Below the pieces are notes generated by a model. That model did no database searches, was not told the origin of the DNA, and saw only the letters and a program-made list of their open reading frames with translations. Shown in pieces: positions 30,932 to 39,914 of a stretch of DNA of 64,000 bases. Positions within the stretch are counted from its first letter, which is position 1. Each line of letters starts with the position of its first letter. This DNA is from Pseudoroseicyclus tamaricis (lineage in GTDB: Bacteria > Pseudomonadota > Alphaproteobacteria > Rhodobacterales > Rhodobacteraceae): positions 744,001-808,000 of the forward strand of contig NZ_JAAFYS010000002.1 of NCBI RefSeq assembly GCF_012070395.1, given 5' to 3'. A program made the position numbers and the translations under genes.

Positions 30932-32017
30932 TTAATCGCTCTCTGTCTCGGCAGCGGCCGCCTCGGCCGGTGCCAGCGGCAGCGAAATGCGGAAGACGGT
31001 GCGCCCGGGCACCGAATCCACGCTGATCCATCCCCCGACGTCGCCGATCAGCTTGGAGACCAGCGCCAGCCCCAGCCCCGTGCCGTTCTCGCGGCCGGAG
31101 ACGAAGGGCTCGAAGATGTCGGAAGCGATGTCCGGCGGCAGGCCGGGGCCGTCGTCGATGATCTCCACCTGCACGGGCAGCCGGGCGAGGCTGCCGTCGG
31201 GCATGCGCCGGCGCAGCGACGCCTCGTAGAAGGTGTGCAGGCGGATCGTGCCGCCATGCGCGCCGGCCTCGGAGGCGTTCTTGAGCAGGTTCAGGAAAAC
31301 CTGCAGCAGCTGGTCGCCGTCGGCATAGACGCGCGGCAGCGAGGGATCGTAATCCTCGAGGAAGTACATGTGCGCGCCGAAGCCGACTGAGGCCGACTGG
31401 CGGGCGCGGTCGAGAATGTCGTGGATGTTCACCGGCCGCAGCAGCGGCGGGCGGAGGTTCCCGAACTGCTCGACCTGCTCCAGTAGCTTCACGATTCGCC
31501 GCCCCTCGGCGACGATCAGGTCCGTCAGCTCGAGGTCGGAGCCCTTGAGCCCCATGGAGAGCAGCTGCGCGGCGCCGGTGATGCCCGCGAGCGGGTTCTT
31601 GATCTCGTGCGTCAGCATCTCCGCCATGCCGATGGCCGACTTGGCGGCCTTGGAGGAGGAGATGTTCTGCGTCATCCGGCTGGCCATCTCGCGCGGGGCG
31701 ATGAGCATCAGCATGGTGTCCTCGCCGCCTTCGAGCGGTGCGATCTGGATGTTGCAGGTGACCGGCGGGCGCTCCCCCGAGCCGACATCGACATCGTTGA
31801 TGAAGAGCGAGGATTTCTGCGCCCGCGCCCGGGCGAAGGCCTCTTCCAGCTCGGCGTCGATCATCACCTTGTCCCAGACCGAGGCGCCGGTGAGCGCCTT
31901 GGAGGAGAGGTTGAGGAATGTCTCTGCCGCGGGGTTGCTCTCGATGATCGTGTCATCGTCGCACAGAAGCAGCGCCGGCAGCGGCAGCGAGTTCCAGAGC
32001 GCGAGGTCGCGGATCAT
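30932..32017 (-). CDS. ntrB: nitrogen regulation sensor histidine kinase NtrB
   Basis: Cytoplasmic kinase/phosphatase for NtrC, controlled by PII proteins in the known system. The 361-aa protein has an N-terminal PAS-like domain ([22 protein letters not shown]), phosphoacceptor H137 ([20 protein letters not shown]), and an ATPase domain with DDGPGLP and [13 protein letters not shown]. There is no membrane segment. The ATG at 32017 overlaps the dusB stop as ATGA, and sequence upstream in this frame is not family-like. Confidence 0.95.
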   Translation of the reverse strand: MIRDLALWNSLPLPALLLCDDDTIIESNPAAETFLNLSSKALTGASVWDKVMIDAELEEAFARARAQKSSLFINDVDVGSGERPPVTCNIQIAPLEGGEDTMLMLIAPREMASRMTQNISSSKAAKSAIGMAEMLTHEIKNPLAGITGAAQLLSMGLKGSDLELTDLIVAEGRRIVKLLEQVEQFGNLRPPLLRPVNIHDILDRARQSASVGFGAHMYFLEDYDPSLPRVYADGDQLLQVFLNLLKNASEAGAHGGTIRLHTFYEASLRRRMPDGSLARLPVQVEIIDDGPGLPPDIASDIFEPFVSGRENGTGLGLALVSKLIGDVGGWISVDSVPGRTVFRISLPLAPAEAAAAETESD

Positions 32018-33015
32018 GCCGCCGCCCTTTCCGCCAGGGCCTCGGGGAGGAGGGGCAGCACCTCCTCCGGCGTGGCGGTGAGCAGGCGGCGGCGCAGATC
32101 GGCCGGCGTGCCGGCGTGATCCATGTACCAGCCGAGGTGCTTGCGGAAGACGCGCGCCCCGAGCCACGTGCCGTAGAAGGAGAGCGAGGCCTCGTAATGC
32201 TCGGCGACGAGCGCGGCGAGCGCCTCCCCCAGCGGGATATCCGGGCCCTCGGCGCCAGTGAGCCGAGCCGCGATCTCCGCCGGCCGCCACGGCGCCCCCT
32301 GCGCCCCACGGCCGACCATGACCCCGGCGGCGCCCGAGAGGCGGAGCGCCTCGCCCGCGTCCCGGTCCGTGACGATGTCGCCATTGGCGATGACGGGGAT
32401 CGACACCGCCTCGACCACGGCGCGGATCGCCGCCCAGTCGGCGGAGCCCTTGTAGAACTGGCAGCGCGTGCGCCCGTGCACCACGATCCGCCGCACGCCC
32501 GCCGCCTCGGCCCGGGCAGCGATGGCGGCGGCGTTGCGGCTTTCGTCGTCCCAGCCGAGCCGCATCTTCAGCGTCACCGGCAGGTCGCCGGCGCCGCGCA
32601 CCACCGCCTCGATGATCGCCAGCGCCGCGTCCTCGTCGCGCATGAGCGCGGAGCCGGACCAGCCGGAGGTGACCTTCTTCGCCGGGCAGCCCATGTTGAT
32701 GTCGAGCGCCGCGGCGCCGAGGGAGGCGAGCATCCGCGCCACCTCTTCCATCGGCGCCGGCTCGCAGCCGATGAGCTGGATGGCGGAGCCGGCGGCATCC
32801 TCCCCCAGCTCGGCCCGCGCCTCGGCGCCCTTGGTGCCGCAGAGCATCTCGCGCGTGGCCACCATCTCCGACGTCACCCAGTCGGCGCCGAAGCGGCGGA
32901 CGAGGCGGCGGAAGGGCAGATCGGTGATGCCGGCCATGGGCGCCAGCGCCACGGGGCGGGCGGCTCCGGCGCCGGGAAGGCGGCCGTCACGGGTCTCGGC
33001 AAGCTGAGGTGCCAT
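32014..33015 (-). CDS. dusB: tRNA-dihydrouridine synthase (NifR3)
   Basis: FMN/NADPH-dependent reduction of uridines in the tRNA D-loop. A 333-aa TIM-barrel protein: [21 protein letters not shown], the catalytic Cys in [35 protein letters not shown] and [13 protein letters not shown]. It is the first gene of the conserved nifR3-ntrB-ntrC operon and overlaps ntrB by 4 bases. The DusB-type label follows from this synteny; exact target position is inferred. Confidence 0.94.
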   Translation of the reverse strand: MAPQLAETRDGRLPGAGAARPVALAPMAGITDLPFRRLVRRFGADWVTSEMVATREMLCGTKGAEARAELGEDAAGSAIQLIGCEPAPMEEVARMLASLGAAALDINMGCPAKKVTSGWSGSALMRDEDAALAIIEAVVRGAGDLPVTLKMRLGWDDESRNAAAIAARAEAAGVRRIVVHGRTRCQFYKGSADWAAIRAVVEAVSIPVIANGDIVTDRDAGEALRLSGAAGVMVGRGAQGAPWRPAEIAARLTGAEGPDIPLGEALAALVAEHYEASLSFYGTWLGARVFRKHLGWYMDHAGTPADLRRRLLTATPEEVLPLLPEALAERAAA

Positions 33016-33218
33016 GTGGTTGATCGAATGCCTAATCGTTGTGCGCCCCTAACGCCGTTGTGACGTGGCCCGGCCCGGAAGGCAATTGCGCCCAAGCGTC
33101 AATCGTAAATCTGTCATAACCTGCCCATTATTTAAGCATAAGCGGGCGCCCGATGGGGCGGTTTGCACCTGTCCTCATCAGGACATAAGAGGTGCCAGAC
33201 GCATTTTGGAGGTCACGC
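33016..33218. other. divergent intergenic region between dusB and ispDF
   Basis: 203 bases that must hold promoters for the ntr operon (minus) and the ispDF operon (plus). AT-rich around 33098-33145. A small hairpin TGTCCT-CATC-AGGACA lies near 33171-33186. I could not pick a convincing -35/-10 pair on either strand. Confidence 0.4.
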
Positions 33219-34367
33219 ATGGGCTGGGCCCTGATCCTCACCGCCGCCGGGCGGGGCACCCGGGCGGGGGGCGGCCAGCCCAAGCAGTTCCGCCCGCTCG
33301 CCGGGCGGCCGATGATCGCCCATGCCCTTGCGCCCTTTCAGCAAATCGATGGCCTTGCCGGCGTGTGCATCACGCTGGAGGATCCAGCCTCCCCCGAGGC
33401 GGAGGCTCTGCGCGCCGCCGGCCACAATGTCGTCGCCGGGGGCGCCAGCCGCGCCGCCTCCGTCCGTGCCGGGCTGGAGGCGCTGGAGGAGCTGTCGCCG
33501 GAGCATGTTCTCATCCACGATGCCGCCCGTCCCTGCGCCTCCCCTGCCCTCGTCGCCCGCGTTTTGGGCGCGCTGCAGACGGCCGAGGCCGCCGCCCCCG
33601 CCCTGCCCGTCACCGATGCCCTCTGGCGCGGCGATTCTACGGTGGAAGCGTCACACCCGCGCGACGGCCTCTGGCGGGCGCAGACCCCGCAGGGCTTTCG
33701 CTTTGCCGCCATCCTGGCCGCCCACCGGGCGCATGAGGGCGAGGCGGCCGACGATGTGGCCGTCGCCCGCGCTGCCGGGATCGAGGTGGCCATCGTCCCG
33801 GGAGAGGAGGACAATCTCAAGGTGACCCATCCCGAGGATTTCGCCCGCGCCGAGCGCCTGCTCGCCCCCGCCCTCAACTCGGCCGCGCCGCAGGTGCGTG
33901 TCGGCAACGGCTACGACGTGCACCGCTTCGGCACCGGCGACCATGTCTGGCTCTGCGGCATCAAGGTGCCGCATGACCGCATGCTGCAGGGCCATTCCGA
34001 CGCCGATGTCGGGATGCACGCGCTGACCGACGCCATCTACGGCGCCCTCTCGGCCGGAGACATCGGCCAGCATTTCCCGCCTTCCGACCCGCAGTGGAAG
34101 GGGGCCGAAAGCCACATCTTCCTCGCCCATGCCGCCGAGCTGGCGCGCGCGCAGGGCTGGCGTCTCTCCCACGCCGACGTCACCCTCGTCTGCGAGCGCC
34201 CGAAGATCGGCCCCCATGCCGAAGCCATGCGCGTCCGGCTGGCCGAGATTGCCGGCGTCGCCGCGGAGGCTATCTCCGTCAAGGCAACCACCTCAGAGCG
34301 GCTGGGCTTCACCGGCCGCGAAGAGGGGATCGCCGCCCTCGCCACAGCAACCCTGGTCCGCCCATGA
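33219..34367 (+). CDS. ispDF: bifunctional MEP cytidylyltransferase / MEcPP synthase
   Basis: Two non-consecutive steps of the MEP isoprenoid pathway in one 382-aa chain. IspD (about residues 1-225) has [21 protein letters not shown] and [12 protein letters not shown]. IspF (from about residue 226) has [10 protein letters not shown] with metal ligands, [31 protein letters not shown] and [19 protein letters not shown]. The ATG at 33219 has GGAGG 6 bases upstream and is preferred over an in-frame GTG at 33192. Fused IspDF is common in alphaproteobacteria. Its stop overlaps the pgpA start. Confidence 0.96.
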   Translation: MGWALILTAAGRGTRAGGGQPKQFRPLAGRPMIAHALAPFQQIDGLAGVCITLEDPASPEAEALRAAGHNVVAGGASRAASVRAGLEALEELSPEHVLIHDAARPCASPALVARVLGALQTAEAAAPALPVTDALWRGDSTVEASHPRDGLWRAQTPQGFRFAAILAAHRAHEGEAADDVAVARAAGIEVAIVPGEEDNLKVTHPEDFARAERLLAPALNSAAPQVRVGNGYDVHRFGTGDHVWLCGIKVPHDRMLQGHSDADVGMHALTDAIYGALSAGDIGQHFPPSDPQWKGAESHIFLAHAAELARAQGWRLSHADVTLVCERPKIGPHAEAMRVRLAEIAGVAAEAISVKATTSERLGFTGREEGIAALATATLVRP

Positions 34368-34852
34368 TGCATCTCGTCGCCATTGTCTTCGGCCTCGGCC
34401 GGCTCCGCCCCGGCCCCGGCACCTGGGGCTCGCTCGGCGCGCTGCCGCTCACCTGGGCGCTGCACGTCCTCGGCGGGCCGTGGCTGGTGCTGATCGTGGC
34501 CCTCCTCCTCATCCCGCTCGGCGTTGCCGCCGCGAAGGCGGAGATGGCGGCGACAGGTGACAGCGACCCCTCCCACGTCGTCATCGACGAGGTGGTCGGC
34601 CAGATGATCGCCCTGCTGCCCGTCACCTTCGGCGCCTGGGCCATGGGCGCCGGCGTGCTGGCGCTCTGGCCCGGCTGGATCGCCGCCTTCGTGCTCTTCC
34701 GCCTTTTCGACATCTGGAAGCCGTGGCTCGTCGGCAAGCTCGACGCGCGCGGCGATGTCTGGGGGCTGATGGCCGACGATATCGTGGCGGGCGTCTTCGC
34801 GGCGCTGGTGACGATCCTCTTTGCCGGCCTCGCCCACGGGCTGCTGATGTGA
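34364..34852 (+). CDS. pgpA: phosphatidylglycerophosphatase A
   Basis: Dephosphorylates phosphatidylglycerophosphate in the inner membrane to give phosphatidylglycerol. The 162-aa protein has the N-terminal [12 protein letters not shown] motif, the acidic [13 protein letters not shown] active-site region, the [10 protein letters not shown] motif and several membrane helices. The ATG at 34364 overlaps the ispDF stop, and its own stop overlaps the next start. The ispDF-pgpA-cinA order is usual in this group. Confidence 0.93.
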   Translation: MMHLVAIVFGLGRLRPGPGTWGSLGALPLTWALHVLGGPWLVLIVALLLIPLGVAAAKAEMAATGDSDPSHVVIDEVVGQMIALLPVTFGAWAMGAGVLALWPGWIAAFVLFRLFDIWKPWLVGKLDARGDVWGLMADDIVAGVFAALVTILFAGLAHGLLM

Positions 34853-35343
34853 GCCTGCCCGCCTCCCCCGAGGCGGTGCTGGAGGCCGCCCGCCGCAAGC
34901 ATCTGCGCCTCGCGGCGGCGGAGAGCTGCACCGGCGGCATGGTCAGCGCCGCGCTGACCGACATCCCCGGCTCCTCCGACGTGCTGGAGCGGGGCTTCGT
35001 CACCTATTCCAACGACGCCAAGCGCGAGATGTTGGGCGTGGCGGAGGCGACACTCGCCGCCCACGGCGCCGTCTCGCCCGAGGTGGCGGTGGAGATGGCA
35101 GCGGGCGCGCTCGCCCACTCCCACGCCGACATCGCCGTCTCGATCACCGGCATCGCCGGCCCCGGCGGCTCGGAGCACAAGCCCGAGGGCCGCGTCTGCT
35201 TCGCCATCGCCGGCGCTGGCGGCGACTGGACGGAGACGGTGGAGTTCGGCGCGCCCGGCCGCGCGACGGTGCGCGCCGCCGCCGCCGCCCATGCGCTCGC
35301 GCTCCTCGCCGAGGCGATTGACCGGAGTGCGCCCAAGGCCTAA
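34849..35343 (+). CDS. pncC: CinA C-terminal domain / nicotinamide-nucleotide amidase
   Basis: Deamidates NMN to nicotinic acid mononucleotide in characterised relatives. The 164-aa protein is the stand-alone C-terminal module: the catalytic Ser in AAESCTGGMVSAALTDIPGSSDV, FVTYSNDAKREMLGV and SITGIAGPGGSEHKPEGRVCFAI. No N-terminal MocF domain is present. The start is a GTG at 34849 inside the pgpA stop (ATGTGA), so it is translationally coupled. Confidence 0.93.
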   Translation: MSLPASPEAVLEAARRKHLRLAAAESCTGGMVSAALTDIPGSSDVLERGFVTYSNDAKREMLGVAEATLAAHGAVSPEVAVEMAAGALAHSHADIAVSITGIAGPGGSEHKPEGRVCFAIAGAGGDWTETVEFGAPGRATVRAAAAAHALALLAEAIDRSAPKA

Positions 35344-35376
35344 CGTTCCCGTATTGTTCTCATGCTGGAGCCCGCC

Positions 35377-35760
35377 ATGCCCGTCCTAGATGCCGTCAGC
35401 GTCTTCGCCCATGACCTGTCCGAAAGCACCGCGTTCTACGAGCTTCTCGGCTTCGTCTTCCCCGACGAGGCGATGAGCGAGCAGCATGTCGAAGGCAGCC
35501 TGCCCGGCGGCGAGGTGCGTGTGATGATCGACACGATCGAGCTGATCGAGAGCCTCCTCGGAGAGCCGCCCCGCGCCGGCAACGCCTCGATCTTCGCCCT
35601 GCGCTGCGACACGCCGGCGGAGGTCGACAGCCTCGCCGCCCGCATTGGTGCTGCCGGCCAGACCGTCAAGGTGCCCGCCTGGGACGCGCCCTGGGGCCAG
35701 CGCTACGCGACCGTCGAAGACCCGTCGGGCCACCGCATCGACCTCTACGCGCCGCTCTGA
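35377..35760 (+). CDS. VOC (glyoxalase/bleomycin resistance) family protein
   Basis: A 127-aa vicinal-oxygen-chelate protein with one beta-alpha-beta-beta-beta pair: VSVFAHDLSESTAFYELLGFVF and the C-terminal QRYATVEDPSGHRIDLYAPL. Such proteins bind a metal and act as dioxygenases, lyases or resistance proteins; none can be chosen here. The ATG at 35377 has GGAG 6 bases upstream; an ATG at 35362 is in frame but lacks a site. It lies 33 bases after the amidase gene. Confidence 0.8.
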   Translation: MPVLDAVSVFAHDLSESTAFYELLGFVFPDEAMSEQHVEGSLPGGEVRVMIDTIELIESLLGEPPRAGNASIFALRCDTPAEVDSLAARIGAAGQTVKVPAWDAPWGQRYATVEDPSGHRIDLYAPL

Positions 35761-35765
35761 CCTCG

Positions 35766-35818
35766 CTTTTCTTCAGATATCCCGGGGGGCCGAAGGCGGG
35801 GGCAGAGCCCCCTCCCAC
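35766..35818 (+). repeat. dispersed 3'-end hairpin repeat, copy 5
   Basis: Begins 5 bases after the VOC-protein stop in the same orientation. Core CTTTTCTTCAGATATCCCGG, then the hairpin GGGGGC-AGA-GCCCCC. It lies between the converging VOC and coq10 genes. Confidence 0.6.
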
Positions 35819-35832
35819 GTCTCCACCCGGCC

Positions 35833-36279
35833 TCAGCCGTAGAGCTGGTGCGCCCGCTTCTCGAAGGCCCGCACGATGGAGTTCATCGCCTCGGTGAAGA
35901 ACAGCCCCGCCGCGCCCTGCAGCAGGCGGTTCTTGAACTCGAAATCGACGTTGAAATGCACGTCGCAGCCCCCATCCGCCGCGTCGCGGAATTCCCAGCG
36001 GCTGTCCATCTGCTTGAACGGCCCCTCGATGTAGCTGGTGTCGATCGCCATCTTCTCCGGCCAGAGCACCACCTTGCTTCCGAAGCGCTCGCGGAAGACG
36101 CGGAAGGAGACGACGAGGTCGGCCAGCATGATCGTGTGATCCCCCTTGTCCTCGGTCGAGCGGATGCGCGCCGCCGCCGTCCAGGGGATGAACTCGGGGT
36201 AGCTCTCGACGTCGGCCACGAGGTCATACATCTGCTGGGGGCTGTAGGGCAGGTGCCGGGTTTCGGAATGGTGGGTCAT
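35833..36279 (-). CDS. COQ10/RatA-type START-domain protein
   Basis: A 148-aa SRPBCC-fold protein of the COQ10 family, which binds ubiquinone or its precursors and helps their use in respiration. Family blocks seen: YSPQQMYDLVADVESYPEFIPW, FRERFGSKVVL, IEGPFKQMDSRWEF and VDFEFKNRLLQ. The enterobacterial member RatA was named as a toxin, but the alphaproteobacterial form is better matched to COQ10. It is followed by repeat copy 5 and diverges from hpt. Confidence 0.88.
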   Translation of the reverse strand: MTHHSETRHLPYSPQQMYDLVADVESYPEFIPWTAAARIRSTEDKGDHTIMLADLVVSFRVFRERFGSKVVLWPEKMAIDTSYIEGPFKQMDSRWEFRDAADGGCDVHFNVDFEFKNRLLQGAAGLFFTEAMNSIVRAFEKRAHQLYG

Positions 36280-36384
36280 GCAGGCTCCTTCGTGCCCCCC
36301 TTCAAATCCGGCCGGCGGACGAGATCAAGGGCCTAGCCGGCCATTGCGGCGAAATCGCCCTTTGCAAACGGGCGCGTCTGCCGC

Positions 36385-36939
36385 ATGTCTGGGCCCATGA
36401 GTGAGACCCGCCCCCCCTACGTGATCGACGAGATGATCTCCGCCAAGGCCATCGCGGCCCGGGTGGAGGCGCTGGCGAAGGACATCCACGAGGAATTCGC
36501 CGGCACCGAGCAGCTCGTCCTCGTGGGCCTGCTGCGCGGCTCCTTCGTCTTCATCGCCGATCTGGTGCGCGAGCTCGACCTGCCCGTGGAGGTCGATTTC
36601 ATCGAGGCCAGCTCCTACGGCAACGCGATGGAATCGAGCCGCGAGGTGCGCATCCTGAAGGACCTGCGCTCGGGCATCGAGGGGCGCGACGTGCTGGTGG
36701 TGGAGGATATCGTCGACACCGGCCACACGCTCACCCATGTCGTCGGCATGCTGAAGAGCCGCACGCCGGCCCGGCTGAAGACCATCGCCCTCCTCGACAA
36801 GCCGACCCGGCGGGAGGTGGATTTCCGCGCCGACTGGACGGGCTTCTCCATACCCGACGAGTTCGTCGTCGGATACGGGATCGACTATGCCCAGAGGGAT
36901 CGAAACCTGCCCTTCATCGGCAAGGTGCGGTTCACCTAG
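36385..36939 (+). CDS. hpt: hypoxanthine phosphoribosyltransferase
   Basis: Salvages hypoxanthine/guanine to IMP/GMP with PRPP. The 184-aa type I PRTase has [18 protein letters not shown], the PRPP-binding [14 protein letters not shown] with its acidic pair, and [22 protein letters not shown]. Starts at 36385 and 36397 are both possible; neither has a strong ribosome site. The stop (TAG, 36937-36939) abuts the next start codon without a gap. Confidence 0.95.
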   Translation: MSGPMSETRPPYVIDEMISAKAIAARVEALAKDIHEEFAGTEQLVLVGLLRGSFVFIADLVRELDLPVEVDFIEASSYGNAMESSREVRILKDLRSGIEGRDVLVVEDIVDTGHTLTHVVGMLKSRTPARLKTIALLDKPTRREVDFRADWTGFSIPDEFVVGYGIDYAQRDRNLPFIGKVRFT

Positions 36940-37122
36940 ATGAACCCGTTGCAGTTCCTCCGCATGGCCCACTGGGCCCGCCGCCCACCCTCGAAGCGGA
37001 TGGTCATGGTGGTGCTGGGGGTGATCGCCGTCTGCGCCGTCCTCTGGGGGATCGAGCGGCTCTGGGGCTGGCCGGACTGGCTGGTGCCGGAGCGGACGGG
37101 GCGCCGGGTGATGCGGCCCTGA
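36940..37122 (+). CDS. small single-span membrane protein
   Basis: 60 aa, starting at the base directly after the hpt stop. A basic N-terminal part (MAHWARRPPSKR) precedes one membrane helix (MVMVVLGVIAVCAVLW) and a short Trp-rich tail (LWGWPDWLVPERTG). The layout and the hpt neighbour match a small conserved Rhodobacterales protein family as I remember it. No function is known. Confidence 0.7.
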   Translation: MNPLQFLRMAHWARRPPSKRMVMVVLGVIAVCAVLWGIERLWGWPDWLVPERTGRRVMRP

Positions 37123-37146
37123 GCCGGCGGCACCGCGGGGTGGCGG

Positions 37147-37206
37147 AGGGGCTGTCTGCCCCGCACCTGCGGCGCCCCCCGAGATTTTTTTCGGACCAAA
37201 GACAGG
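37147..37206 (-). repeat. dispersed 3'-end hairpin repeat, copy 6
   Basis: Read on minus from 37206: CCTGTCTTTGGTCCGAAAAA, then AATCTCGGGGGG, then GGGGC-AGACA-GCCCC. It begins 19 bases after the stop of the minus-strand siderophore ATPase gene. Confidence 0.55.
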
Positions 37207-37225
37207 GGGGCCGCCCGCTTGCCGC

Positions 37226-37978
37226 TCAGATGGGCAGGATGATGCGGCGGCCGTCGATATGGGCGACCTCCACCTCCGTCTCGTAGAGGGCGCCGAGGCC
37301 GGCGGCGGAGAGGACGTCGGCGACAGGTCCCTCGGCGTGGAGGCGGCCATCCTTCAGGGCGATGACGTGGTCGGCGTAGGCCGCGGCGATGGTCAGGTCG
37401 TGCAGGACGACGGCGACGGCCTTGCCGGTGGCGGCCTCCTCCCGCGCGACGGCCATGACGCGGCGGGCATGGGCGAGGTCGAGGTTGTTGAGCGGCTCGT
37501 CGAGGAGCAGCGCCTCCTCCGCCTGCACCAGCGCCATGGCGATCAGCGCCCGTTGCCGCTGGCCGCCGGAGAGCGTGTCGAGGAAGCGCTCCGCAAAGCC
37601 CGCGAGGTCGAGCCGGCGCAGCGCCCGGTCGACGGCGGCGCGGTCCGCCGGGCCGGGCCGGCCGCGGCAATGTGGGTAGCGGCCGAAGGTGACGAGGTCG
37701 CGCACGTTCAGCCGCGCGGTGATTCCGCCGTCCTGCCGGAGCACGGCCATGCGGCGGGCGAGATCCTCCGGCTTGTATGCCGCCAGCGGCCGGCCATGCA
37801 GGCGGACCTCGCCGCGGGACGGGCGCACGAGGCGGCCCGCGGCGGCGAGGAGCGTCGACTTGCCCGCCCCGTTCGGCCCGACCAGCGCCGTGACCTTCCC
37901 CGCGGGGAAGCGCGCGGTGATGCCGTGGAGGATGGGCGAGGGCCCGAGGGTGACGTGGATATCGGTGAGGTCGATCAT
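37226..37978 (-). CDS. iron-siderophore ABC transporter ATP-binding protein
   Basis: Energises ferric-siderophore uptake with the two FecCD permeases next to it. A 250-aa ABC protein of FepC/FecE type: Walker A GPNGAGKST, Q-loop LRQDGGI, signature LSGGQRQRALIAMAL, Walker B ALLLDEPLNNLD and the switch His in LHDLT. The ATG at 37978 overlaps the upstream permease stop (ATGA). It is the last gene of the four-gene minus-strand operon. Confidence 0.93.
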   Translation of the reverse strand: MIDLTDIHVTLGPSPILHGITARFPAGKVTALVGPNGAGKSTLLAAAGRLVRPSRGEVRLHGRPLAAYKPEDLARRMAVLRQDGGITARLNVRDLVTFGRYPHCRGRPGPADRAAVDRALRRLDLAGFAERFLDTLSGGQRQRALIAMALVQAEEALLLDEPLNNLDLAHARRVMAVAREEAATGKAVAVVLHDLTIAAAYADHVIALKDGRLHAEGPVADVLSAAGLGALYETEVEVAHIDGRRIILPI

Positions 37979-38961
37979 CGGGCGGGCCTGCGCAGGATGA
38001 GATAGAGGAAGACGAGCCCGCCGAGCGCCTCGATGACGACGGAGACGGTCGCCTGAAAGCCCAGCACCCGCTCGAAGAGCGTCTGGCAGCCGACGAGCAC
38101 GGTGGCAGAGACGAGCGCCGCGACGGGCAGCAGCACGGCGTGCCGCCATGTCCCGGCGATCTGGTGGGCGAGCGCCGAGACCAGCAGCCCGAAGAAGACC
38201 ACCGGCCCCACCAGCGCCGTCGGGATGGCGACGAGCAGCGAGACGAGGAGCAGCACCCAGCGGCTCTCCTTCGCATGGTCGAGGCCGAGGCCCGTCGCCG
38301 CGTCGCGCCCCAGCGCCATCACGTCGAGCCGGCGGTGGCGGAGCATCAGGGCGGCCATCGCCAGCGCCGTCAGCGGCAGCGCGATCCAGACCAGATCCTT
38401 GTCGATGGTGTTGAAGCGGGCGAAGGAGACGACCTGCACCATGGCGTATTCCGCCGGGTCCATCAGCCGGTTCATGAAGGTGGAGAGGCTGCGCAGCAGC
38501 GTGCCGAGGATGATCCCCGTCAGCACCAGCCGGTTGAGGTCACTCCCCTGCCGCAAGAGCACCCCGAAGAGCAGCAGCGCGGCGGACATCATCGCCGCCG
38601 TCACCAGCGCGAAGCGCGGCAGCGACCCCAGCGCCCCGTACTCTCCGGCGGAGAGGAAGAAGACCAGCCCGGTCTGGAGGACGAGGTAGAGCGCGTCGAA
38701 GCCCATGATCGCCGGCGTCAGGATGCGGTTGCCGGTGACCGTCTGGAAGGCGACGGTGGAGACGGCGACAGCCGCGGCGATGGTGACGAGGGCGACGAGC
38801 TTCGGCCCCCGGAAGGCGAGGACGAAGCCCCAGTCCCCCCGCGTGCCGAGGGTCATGAAGAGCACGCAGGCCGTCAGCAGCGCCAGCGCCGACAGCACCA
38901 GGGGCTTCAGGTGCGGCGAGCGCGGGCGGGCACGCGGGGCGGGAAGCGCCTCAGCGTGCAT
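37975..38961 (-). CDS. iron-siderophore ABC transporter permease (second)
   Basis: A 328-aa FecCD-family inner-membrane permease with about nine hydrophobic helices. Seen: GNRILTPAIMGFDALYLVLQT, the family's substrate-path segment, and LVGPVVFFGLLVSALAHQIAGTWRH, the cytoplasmic coupling loop for the ATPase. It overlaps the first permease gene by 11 bases and the ATPase gene by 4. The FatC/CeuC-type pair would form a heterodimer. Confidence 0.92.
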   Translation of the reverse strand: MHAEALPAPRARPRSPHLKPLVLSALALLTACVLFMTLGTRGDWGFVLAFRGPKLVALVTIAAAVAVSTVAFQTVTGNRILTPAIMGFDALYLVLQTGLVFFLSAGEYGALGSLPRFALVTAAMMSAALLLFGVLLRQGSDLNRLVLTGIILGTLLRSLSTFMNRLMDPAEYAMVQVVSFARFNTIDKDLVWIALPLTALAMAALMLRHRRLDVMALGRDAATGLGLDHAKESRWVLLLVSLLVAIPTALVGPVVFFGLLVSALAHQIAGTWRHAVLLPVAALVSATVLVGCQTLFERVLGFQATVSVVIEALGGLVFLYLILRRPAR

Positions 38962-39904
38962 GGGCGGGCCGCGCGTAGAGAAGCCACAGGAAGATCACCG
39001 CCCCGAGGATGCCGAGGATGGTGCCCACCGGGATCTCGTAAGGATGGATGATGAGCCGCCCGCCGATGTCGCAGGCCAGCACCAGCCCCGCCCCGGTGGC
39101 GGCGACGACGGGGAGCGAGGCGCGCAGGTTCTCCCCCATGATCCGCGCCACGATGTTGGGCACGACGAGGCCGACGAACGGGATCATCCCCACCGTCACC
39201 ACCGTCACCGCGGTGATGACGGAGACGATGGCCAGCCCCAGCGCCATCGCCTGCCCGTAGTTCAGCCCCAGCGCGCGGGAGACATCCTCCCCCATGCCGG
39301 CGATGGTGAAGCGGTCGGCGTAGAGGTAGGCGGCGGCGGCGAGCAGGCCGGCGATCCACAGGTACTCGTAGCGGCCGAGCATGACACCGGAGAACTCGCC
39401 GCTCATCCAGACGCCGATGTACTGCAGCAGGTCGCTCTCGTAGGCGAGGAACGTCTCCGCCGCGCCGACGATGCCGCCGAAGACGATGCCGGTCAGCGGC
39501 ACCAGCAGCGGCTGGCTGGGCGGCAGGCGGCGCACCAGCGCGAGGAAGAGGCCGGTGCCGACGAGGGAGGTCAGCGTCGCCACCCCCATCTTCGCCCAGA
39601 GCGCGGCGCCGGGGGCGAGGAGCGTCACCAGCACCAGCCCCAGCCCCGCCGATTGCGCGGTGCCGGCCGTCGCAGGCTCGACGAAGCGGTTGCGAGCGAG
39701 CATCTGCATGATGACGCCCGCGACGGCGAGGCTGGCCCCGGCGATCAGCGCCGCCGCCGTGCGCGGCAGGCGGCTGACGGCGATGAGCCAGAGCGCCTGC
39801 GGGTCGGAGAAGAGCCGCGAGACATCCAGCGTCGCGGCCCCCGTGAAGATGCTCACGAGGGCCAGCCCCGCCAGAGCGGGGATCGTCAGGGAGGCAAGGC
39901 GCAA
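38951..39904 (-). CDS. iron-siderophore ABC transporter permease (first)
   Basis: A 317-aa FecCD-family permease. Seen: RLPRTAAALIAGASLAVAGVIMQMLARNRFVEPATAGTAQSAGLG at the N-terminal third (typical RLPR...G...Q...NPLA pattern, here NRFVEP) and GMIPFVGLVVPNIVARIMGENLR, the coupling loop. It follows the binding-protein gene by 10 bases. FatD/CeuB type by pattern. Confidence 0.92.
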   Translation of the reverse strand: MRLASLTIPALAGLALVSIFTGAATLDVSRLFSDPQALWLIAVSRLPRTAAALIAGASLAVAGVIMQMLARNRFVEPATAGTAQSAGLGLVLVTLLAPGAALWAKMGVATLTSLVGTGLFLALVRRLPPSQPLLVPLTGIVFGGIVGAAETFLAYESDLLQYIGVWMSGEFSGVMLGRYEYLWIAGLLAAAAYLYADRFTIAGMGEDVSRALGLNYGQAMALGLAIVSVITAVTVVTVGMIPFVGLVVPNIVARIMGENLRASLPVVAATGAGLVLACDIGGRLIIHPYEIPVGTILGILGAVIFLWLLYARPAHAR

Positions 39905-39914
39905 GTCGCGCGCC

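Noticed and set aside
30932-32290. A longer NtrB reading from 32290.
   Set aside because: The extra 91 codons are antisense-like Arg/Ala-rich sequence overlapping dusB; the ATG at 32017 overlaps the dusB stop and starts the PAS domain properly.
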